From NCBI GenBank assembly GCA_038373885.1, contig JAWZYV010000772.1, positions 248,001 through 312,000 of the forward strand: a stretch of 64,000 bases of DNA, given 5' to 3'. The translations under genes were made by a program, and so were the position numbers. Below, piece by piece: positions 56,999 to 64,000 of this stretch. The stretch's first letter is position 1, and the number at the start of each line of letters is the position of its first letter. Source of the DNA: Cheiracanthium punctorium. Its lineage: Eukaryota; Arthropoda; Arachnida; Araneae; Cheiracanthiidae. The notes beneath the pieces are model-generated. The model saw only the letters and a list, made by a program, of their open reading frames with translations, did not search any database and was not told the origin of the DNA.

Positions 56999-58032
56999 CC
57001 CTGATAACTCGTCCATTTTATGTCTATTTCTGATCCAACTCATCCATAATACATCTATGTCTATACATAGACATCCATAAGACATCTATTTATGGACATA
57101 ATCTGGGAAATCCAGAATATGTCTATGAATAGACCAGAGCTGGAATTAGAATATCCAGAATAAGTTCATTTATGGATGTATTCCAGATGATCCACACTAT
57201 GTCAGTGATGCGACATAAAATGGATGTGTGTATAAGTCCAGAAATAGACAAAATACAGAAAAGTTACTTTTTTGTCATTGATTTTCATTTTACCCAATAC
57301 TAAACTTACGACGCATGAATTTTTTATACTTTATGTTTTTATTGATATTACATTTTACACCAAAAAAGTTTAAAAACATTTTAAATTCTAGAGGGATTTT
57401 TTGGCAGGGAACTTTTGAAATTTAAAATACTTTTTATGTATCATTATTTCCTATAAAAGCTGTATTCTGTAAAACGAAACTCATATCCTCATACAAAAAA
57501 GAAAATTCTCTAGCTACTCAACATCCAAAAAGGAATAGCAGCATATTTTTTTCTGAGTTCCCAGTTCGAAACTAAAAAATCTTTACTTCAACATTTTGAC
57601 GCATCCGAGCAAGTCCCGCTGCGTATAGTGGTTAGCACACTCTATTGTGAAGTCCATGATTAAGGGTTCGAATCTGAAACGGGGCGCGTACTCGAAGGTT
57701 GGTTTGAAAAAAAATAGGTACGAATATTTTTACAAAATTCGTTATTAAGATGTATCGAAAAATTTAAATTAATCGTTACATAAAATTAGCTAAAAATTAT
57801 TAAATGTTTTTTGTTGATGTCCAGGATTCGACCGTAAAAGGTCTATAAATAGACAAACACGTCCATTATTACGTCCATATGCATGTCTATAAGACGTCAT
57901 ATGGGCGTCCTATAGTGCCATATAGACGTAAAATGGACGAGAATTGGACGAATCCTGGATGTTTAATGAACATGTCTGCTTGTCTATATGACGTCTTCTA
58001 GGCGTGTTCTGGACAAGTTTGTGCTATCTGGG
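56999..58032. mobile_element. Family-2 element, copy B (about 1034 bp, inverse of copy A)
   Basis: Starts CCTGATAACTCGTCCATTTT and ends CAAGTTTGTGCTATCTGGG. It matches copy A in inverse orientation through the tRNA-like module, the poly-A/T tracts and the TGGAC-rich ends, with scattered substitutions. Confidence 0.8.
57617..57683 (+). other. tRNA-like module in family-2 copy B
   Basis: GCGTATAGTGGTTAGCACAC has the shape of a D-arm/A box, and AGGGTTCGAATCTG is an almost canonical B box (GGTTCGAATC). The outer CCCG/CGGG could pair like an acceptor stem. The anticodon arm does not fold convincingly, so it is a tRNA-like promoter module and not a tRNA gene. Confidence 0.65.
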
Positions 58033-59409
58033 AACCTATTCGGAGGTAAGACCAACACGTTCTTTTCACCAATCGGTGTGGTTGCGGTATGTGCTACGGC
58101 TGTCTGGCTGGCATAACCGCTATTGTTCCATAAAACCCACTAAAAGGAAACTTTAGATAGGCCTTCTACTGAAACTTACGCGACGCCGACGAACGCCAGG
58201 CAATCTCGACATAGACCTCCTCTCGACCATAGATATAGGAATAGTGAACTAGATTGCGCACAAGGGGAGGAAACTTGTTGCCAGTGCACTTCCGGAGCAG
58301 ACGACACGATAGTGGCAGAAAGACGAAAACGTCGCTGCTTACGACTGCTATGAAACAGCATTAATTTACATTTAAATACAGAATTGATGATTCGTTCAGA
58401 ACCAAATTCAAAGAAAAAACATTTTGTTATGATATTTTGCTAGCTATTTTTAGTTTATTTTTGCTGTTAGATGGTCTAAAAATGTAACACATTAAAATAA
58501 CCGATTAAATGTTTATTTTTGCACACAAGGAAAAAAAAACTTTTTCTGAACAAAGATGTGAACTCAAATTAAGTATCAATTGTGTATTGGAAGTACTACG
58601 GTAAAAGACCGAGGTGTCACAGATCTCGTAAGAGAAAACAACGTTCATATCAAAGGGGGGGGGGGGAGGATTGTGCTTCTTGTTACATTTTAAGAAAATC
58701 ATAATATTGTGGCATAGTTTGGTGATTGAGTTTGGATCTTTCTTTCCCTTGTAAATGTATTTCTAACATTCTTGAGATTCAAATACGCCTTCTTCTCCTT
58801 TTTTTTTTTTTTTTTTTTTTTAGCAAAAAGGCTATACTTGGGAAATTTTATCCCTTTTGAAGTGGGAGTCCAAAACGTGTTTTTTATACGTCCTTTATAT
58901 CTTAAAAAGAAACCGATTTCCAAAAAGTTATAATGTTACATTCTAAAAATATTACAATGTAATAAACTTGGAACCCTAAATGTAAACATCAGTTTTCTAA
59001 AAATTGCCTTTCTAGAACAGTGCATTTTCGCTTATGCACATCCAACAACTTTGTACAGGTAAAAACATGTTAGCTAATATTAATATTTAGGATATTTTAA
59101 ATACCCCCATACGTAGGCTAATTATACATAGGCTAATTCATATTCTATGATAAATAATTTTTAATATACAAAACCAACGTAGGAAATTTAATCTCTTGCT
59201 CGAATACTTTCTTTGGAGGGTGTATTTTATCAATTTCTAAGGCATGAAATATACATATAAAGGCATTATATTAATTACTGTGCACAATAAAAACTTTTTA
59301 AAAGCTTTTGCTGTTTTTTTTCTTTCTTTTCTTTTGAGAGGGGGTGGGGGTGGGGACAATATCCCATTCCCATTATCCCTCCGTAATAAGTACCTCGTTT
59401 AGGACTTAC
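58033..59409. other. Intron or flank of the THAP gene; no exon recognised
   Basis: 58040-58340 is less AT-rich than its surroundings. A G run lies at 58658-58668 and a T run at 58799-58821. ORFs here are low-complexity (for example poly-Lys from the T run). The next THAP-gene exon should lie in this direction but was not identified. Confidence 0.35.
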
Positions 59410-60338
59410 CTTTTTCAAATGCTTTGGAAAATTAAAGATAGTTGGAACTACATCATCTTTTAGCAACTTCCGATCATGATTTGATTCAAAACATTCAGCA
59501 CTGAAGTGTTCTGAACAAATAAATGTATGTATATTAGGAACAAAATTATCTCTTTTTACAGCAGAAATCCATTTATTTGTCAATTCTTTATTAGATAGTG
59601 GAAACCTAAACAATCAGAAAGTTATTAAAATCAGAAAGTCATCTAGAAAAATTAAGTAAAATGACAGTTTGCAGCATCGAAGCATTGCACAAAGCCTGTG
59701 CACTTTTTGTGCACAACATTGCACAAAAAGCATCAGAAATAATCCTCCCATGATAACTTTGCTTGGCATAACTTAACTATTTTATGGCTTTTTAAAAATA
59801 CATTTTATAGTGTACTATTGTTTGTTCAGACAGGGATGTGTAAACTTAAACGTACATTCAATTAAAGCACCGATTTAATAGTATTTCAGTTAATATTAAA
59901 AATTGCGTCACCAGCCAGGTTTTTTTTTTTTTATTAAACTGTGGATTTGATACAACACTACAGAGCTGATAGGTTTATTTTAAAAAAAAGTTAAAATACT
60001 TACCATAAAACACTAACTTAATAAAGCTTAAACAAAAGTATAAAGAAACATAAATAAAGACTTAAACAAACAATCACGTTGAACTAAAAAAAAATGAATT
60101 TAATATTAAAACTAGTAATTTTAAAAGTCGTTAAAAAATGCTCAAATGTGGGAAATCTAGTTAGAATAAATAAGATAAATTCAATATCCCCAATTCAAGA
60201 GTTATTTTTGAAAAATGATAGACAAATTAATCATTTCCTGTAAAATATTATTAATAATTATTCGTAAAAAGTAAATTACGATGCTTTATTTATCTCATTT
60301 TTTATAGTTTAAGTGCCAAGTCTACGATTTAAAAATAA

Positions 60339-60388
<50 letters not shown>

Positions 60389-60667
60389 TACGGTCAAATG
60401 TTTTAGGATTATATTTATATAGAAACATGAATTAAGCAATGTCTACTTTAATTCAAGAAGGATGTGCAATATCTCCTTCAATTACTTTACAAAGTGAACG
60501 AAAAGCATAGGTAAATAGGAAATTTAAAAATACTACTGTTATTGAACATCAATTGGTATTTGATTTTCAATACCACCAATTTCAAGCATTTATTACCTGT
60601 GAAAAGATATAACCTGTTCTTTCCTAAACCTGTTGGTGCAATTATACGCACAGCACGACTTGGGCAT
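59410..60667 (-). CDS. THAP-domain protein, exons 1 and 2 (partial gene)
   Basis: Exon 1 is 60597-60667 (71 nt from ATG, ending CACAG before GTAATAAA). Exon 2 is 59410-59605 (196 nt, after TTGTTTAG, ending AAAAAG before GTAAGTCC). The joined 267 nt encode exactly 89 codons in one frame. Exon 1 begins MPKSCCAYNCTNRF. The junction gives ISFHRFPLSN, the usual THAP junction. Exon 2 has W36, C54-x2-H57 (FICSEHF), DVVPTIFNFP and KHLKK. The zinc ligands C5-x4-C10-x43-C54-x2-H57 fit the C2CH THAP finger, a DNA-binding domain. All invariant residues I can check (P26, W36, F58, P78) are present and nothing is broken. Intron 1 is 991 bp and holds a (TA)n tract. The next exon must start in phase 0 on the low-coordinate side; it was not found. 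It could be a host THAP gene or one derived from a transposase. Confidence 0.85.
60343..60386. repeat. (TA)n microsatellite in THAP intron 1
   Basis: About 22 uninterrupted AT repeats. Confidence 0.95.
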
Positions 60668-61150
60668 GATAACGCTTAAAGTTAATTAAAAATAAATAAG
60701 ATGCTGGACTAGTGGCGAAAATAACCATAAACCATGATCAAGACACTGCTTTCTGCCACTATCATGGGCGATGCCACCGAAGATATTTGGCAACAAGAAA
60801 AACCTCTTACGGATGCGTGATCTAGTTATTCCTATATCTATGCTCTCGACATGACCTCCAAGAATAGAGGCACCAGGGAGACAAAAAACACCTAAAGGGA
60901 ATCTCGGGAATCTCTTTAAACCTACCGCTACTTAAAAACAGCCGACACGTAAGGAGAACAATCTCTTATGCCAATCTCTCGAAGTCTATATCTTAAAAAA
61001 TCTGGAAAAAAATTTGGGACACTTTGAAATTCATCTTAGATGCCTTCCTTCGCCTTTTTTCACATACCTTTCTTCAAAGAAAAATATATTGATAAAATTC
61101 TTGCTTCAAAATGTAACGAGTCAGTTGTCACTCAAATGACGTGTGTAAAA
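60668..61150 (-). promoter_or_regulatory. Likely 5' flank of the THAP gene
   Basis: The sequence upstream of the ATG (higher coordinates) is less AT-rich at 60720-60960 than the surrounding DNA. No TATA box or initiator can be assigned with confidence. Called only from its position next to exon 1. Confidence 0.3.
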
Positions 61151-61152
61151 TA

Positions 61153-61300
61153 AGGTGACCAGATTTTTTATCATAGAATCGGGGACATGTCAACGATTTT
61201 GAAACAAAACTAGGGACATTTATAATAAATGAAATAATTAACAGTAATTAAATTAAAATACAATGCAATAATTAAAAATTGTCAGAATTGTCCCCAAACT
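61153..61300. mobile_element. Left end of a TAAGGTGACCA hAT-type element
   Basis: ATAAGGTGACCAGATTTTTT at 61152, followed by GGGGACAT and later GTCCCCAAAC, resembles the ends of the 56075-56891 element. The other end was not found. Confidence 0.5.
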
Positions 61301-62280
61301 CTATGTGTTTCTCTCCGTTTCACTTTACGGTTGAAGCTTTTGTGAGGCGCAGAGTGATTGTTTATGTTCATTGAAACGTTCTACATTCTCCAGTCTCAAA
61401 AGCTATGCATTAAATTAAATAACATTTAGATTAATGGAATAGATCTCTTTAATTTATTTTAATTATTGAGTTTTATTTAATAAGTTGGCAATAACAATTT
61501 ACATTTTTCAAAGCTACCGCTGTGTTTTGAATCTGGCAATAACTAAAATTGTTTTCAACTCGTTTGTTTGTAATATGGTAAAGGGTATTTAAATTTGCAC
61601 AGTTTTAAAATTCCTGAATATGTCGTCACTTCAAAGAGAAATTCTTAAGAGCAAATTACCTCCTATGTATTCTGGAGGTTCTGGGTATGTTTACTTTATT
61701 ATTAAGCTAAAATGTTTTCATACAGGTCCTGTGCTTACTGATTTGAATTTTGTAAATTTTTTTTTTTTTTAATTGAGAAATCGGTTGCTTTAAAACAGCG
61801 TTTATGTCCATTGATAAAAATTGAAACTCATTCAACTTTTATTTATTTTGTAATCATCATGGTATCATTTCAGTATTAAAATCGTGAACAATCAGTGCGG
61901 ATCTAGGATTGGTTGAAGAGAGCTAATCTGCCGGCAGTGATATAGTCCTAAGAAAAAAAAACAAAAAAAAAACAGGAGAACTTTCACTTTTGGATAAGCT
62001 TAGCTTAAATGTGCACAATCGGGGAAATATTATACGTAAAAACAATAAATAAAAATTAATTCGATCATTAATTGTTATTTACTAGTTGATTAACATTAAC
62101 TGCCTTCTGGTAAAAATAATTAGTTGTTGATTGTAAAACACAGTAATTTTGATAAATCGCGGCTTGAAGAATAACTTTCATTTTGCCAACTGCCATCTTC
62201 AGCAATTTAATGTTAAAGGTTAAGGAATTTTCTTTTGGGTGTGTACTTGACTCCCTGCTTAGTCAGAAATCATTTCCAGT
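61301..62280. other. AT-rich DNA, nothing firm
   Basis: CAGTGCGGATCTAGGATTGG near 61895 resembles the CAGTGCCGATCCTAG end of the hAT at 38464, but is solitary. Confidence 0.35.
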
Positions 62281-62360
62281 TTGCCATTAAAACAGTTCTA
62301 TCTCAATGTATTCTCGTGCATAATCCTTGGCAGATTGGCTTATTTAGCATGGCGGCTTCT
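62281..62360 (+). repeat. Dispersed repeat, GATTGGCTTATTTAGCA copy
   Basis: TTGCCATTAAAACAGTTCTA and CTTGGCAGATTGGCTTATTT match copies at 44640-44740 and 45045-45135. A T run (62399-62420) follows. Confidence 0.6.
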
Positions 62361-63223
62361 TCATCTTTCCATGATAGCAAAAATCCAAGCTCTGTGCCTT
62401 TTTTTTTTTTTTTTTTTTTCCTGACTTAAAACCACAAAATGAAAATTTTAATACATCAAAAAGACTTTCGAGGATTTCCCTTGGGAATGAAAGTGAGGGT
62501 TTTGTAAACTCAAAATGAAAAAGTAAGGAAACATCACTTTTCAACTACAGCACTGCCTACTAGAGATTCAGTAATTTGGATATTAATAATTGTATTTATT
62601 GCCAACATATTAAATGTTTGTTATTTTTCTTTAGTCATCCAAAGTTTAAAAGCTGTACAGCTTTAAAATCAAACAAATCACATTAAAGGAGAAATATATA
62701 AATAAACAGAATGTATCTTGCATCCAGTGGCAGCTCCTCCATATGAGCATCTGAACCCCCAGAGGAAAAACTAAAAATAAACACATTAACAAATTAAATT
62801 TTAAAAAATATTAAGTACACTTCTAGATTTTGGGGGATTTGAAATGTGAGTTTTACTCTTCTCCACCCTCCACTATTATTAAAAATGTTTATTATTGCTA
62901 ACGCACTGTATCATGGTTACTATAGCATAACACTTCATAACTCGCACGTTCGACCGGCCAAATAGCCTTCTGAACCTCTCTCTTTGAAAAGATGCGGAGA
63001 GAGTTGCAGGAGAAGTAAGGTGCTGCTGATATCACTCCATTTGCACATTTTTAATGTGCTCTCAAAGACAATTTTTCTGCCGTTATCTCTTCTGGATTCT
63101 CTCTTGATTTGTTATGTTTGGTTAGTTAATCCATTTTTTTCATTTTCTTCTTTTTTTTAAAATCGTTTTTCACTATAGTATTTTTTAAAAACTAGTGTAA
63201 ATAATTAAGATGGGTGTAAAATA
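62361..63223. other. AT-rich DNA, nothing firm
   Basis: CAGTGGCAGCTCCTCC at 62727 may be a solitary hAT-type end. Confidence 0.35.
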
Positions 63224-63320
63224 GGGAATAATACCGTAAGTGGGTGTCGGTTGAGTTGGCGACTTTTTTTTGTCGCCAACGTCTGACCTTGGCGACTTGC
63301 TTTTCGTGCCAAAAAAGACA
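63224..63320. mobile_element. Left end of the GGGAATAAT MITE family
   Basis: GGGAATAATACCGTAAGTGG followed by TTGGCGACTTTTTTTTGTCG and CCAACGTCTGACC aligns with the left half of 44582-44779. Confidence 0.7.
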
Positions 63321-64000
63321 TAAGCATATTTAGACACATAAAGAAAAAAAATAAACCGCTACAAGAAAACTACAATATACTTATCCAAACACATTAAAAC
63401 ATTAGCAAACATATTTCAAATGCAATTATAAACAAAATGTACATAAACAAAGCAATAGCTCTGGGCACATTAAAAAATAAAGAAACCATAACCTTCAAAA
63501 TATGCAAAATATGTTTCTGCACACAATTACACTGCAAAATTTCCCTTAAAATGTTAAAATAGCAGTTTTAAATTAATAGAATATAAACCGATTACCTCCA
63601 CACACACAACTCCCCACAAACAGCGCAAAAATACTTATATATTGAATCATATTTAACCTGAATAGTGCACGTGATTTCAAGAAAAATATACTGCAAATAT
63701 TTTCATAAAATGTTCAAAACACTATAAATAACAGAAAACCACTATAATAAACAGACTACTTCTTCCCCCCACGGGATTTTTGCAATTTATTACCTTCAAA
63801 ACACACAACATTTACACTATTAATCAGAATAGAATCATCCCTCTTAAAACCTTAAATTTTTTTTTTTCCATCCCAATTCACAAAAAATAACACAACATAC
63901 TAAAATCTGTACATAATTATGAAAACATAAGACCATAAATATTCTCAACTATACACCGGTGTACCATAAAGCAAGGAATAAACATTTAAATAAATTATAC
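63321..64000. other. AT-rich DNA to the window end, nothing recognised
   Basis: A-rich, gene-free sequence with scattered CACA words. Confidence 0.4.

Noticed and set aside
57617..57683. Genuine tRNA gene
   Set aside because: A and B boxes are present, but the anticodon arm does not pair properly and the same module is part of a repeated transposon.

Overview
The window looks like intergenic and intronic DNA from an AT-rich, repeat-laden animal genome. There are spliceosomal introns, THAP and hAT/ZMYM-type proteins, many DNA transposons, Helitrons and tRNA-derived SINEs. An arthropod is most likely, perhaps a chelicerate such as a spider; the species-level guess rests only on repeat style and is weak. 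No operons, ribosome-binding sites, CRISPR arrays, rRNA genes or intact tRNA genes were seen.

Host coding content is very small. (1) A THAP-domain gene lies on the minus strand (exons 60597-60667 and 59410-59605). The two exons join in frame into a complete C2CH zinc-finger domain, and the rest of the gene was not found. (2) An intact lysine-rich 190-residue ORF of unknown function lies at 45467-46039 on the minus strand. All other recognisable coding sequence is broken transposase: a ZMYM1-like hAT transposase (38.5-40.8 kb), a Tc1-type transposase (47.6-48.2 kb), and a short THAP-like N-terminus (41.66 kb) inside another transposon.

Layout. 0-2.5 kb: tandem repeats, a Helitron start and a SINE. 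3.5-4 kb: a foldback element. 4-6.8 kb: less AT-rich, gene-free DNA. 7-8.4 kb: a hAT-like element and a piggyBac-type palindromic MITE. 11.6-13.3 kb: tandem repeats, a SINE, two Helitron starts and a hAT MITE. 16.9-20.7 kb: a Helitron end with a seven-unit 156-bp array, then an apparently complete Helitron. 24.5-26.2 kb: a second gene-free, less AT-rich block. 27.2-28.4 kb: an array split by a hAT element. 32.5-36.7 kb: tandem repeats with a complete Helitron. 37.1-42.7 kb: a Russian doll of transposons. 43-44.8 kb: hAT MITEs, one inside another. 45-46.1 kb: the lysine-rich ORF. 47.5-49.2 kb: the Tc1 relic and a 172-bp array. 51-52.6 kb: a TTAA-flanked element. 53.6-58.0 kb: a cluster of one transposon family whose members carry tRNA-like modules. 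59.4-60.7 kb: the THAP gene.

Two themes link the regions. First, many insertions still show target-site duplications (8 bp for hAT, TTAA, A|T for Helitrons), so the order of insertion can be read directly. Second, arrays of about 150-175 bp units at many loci share a core of about 50 bp, although their flanks differ.
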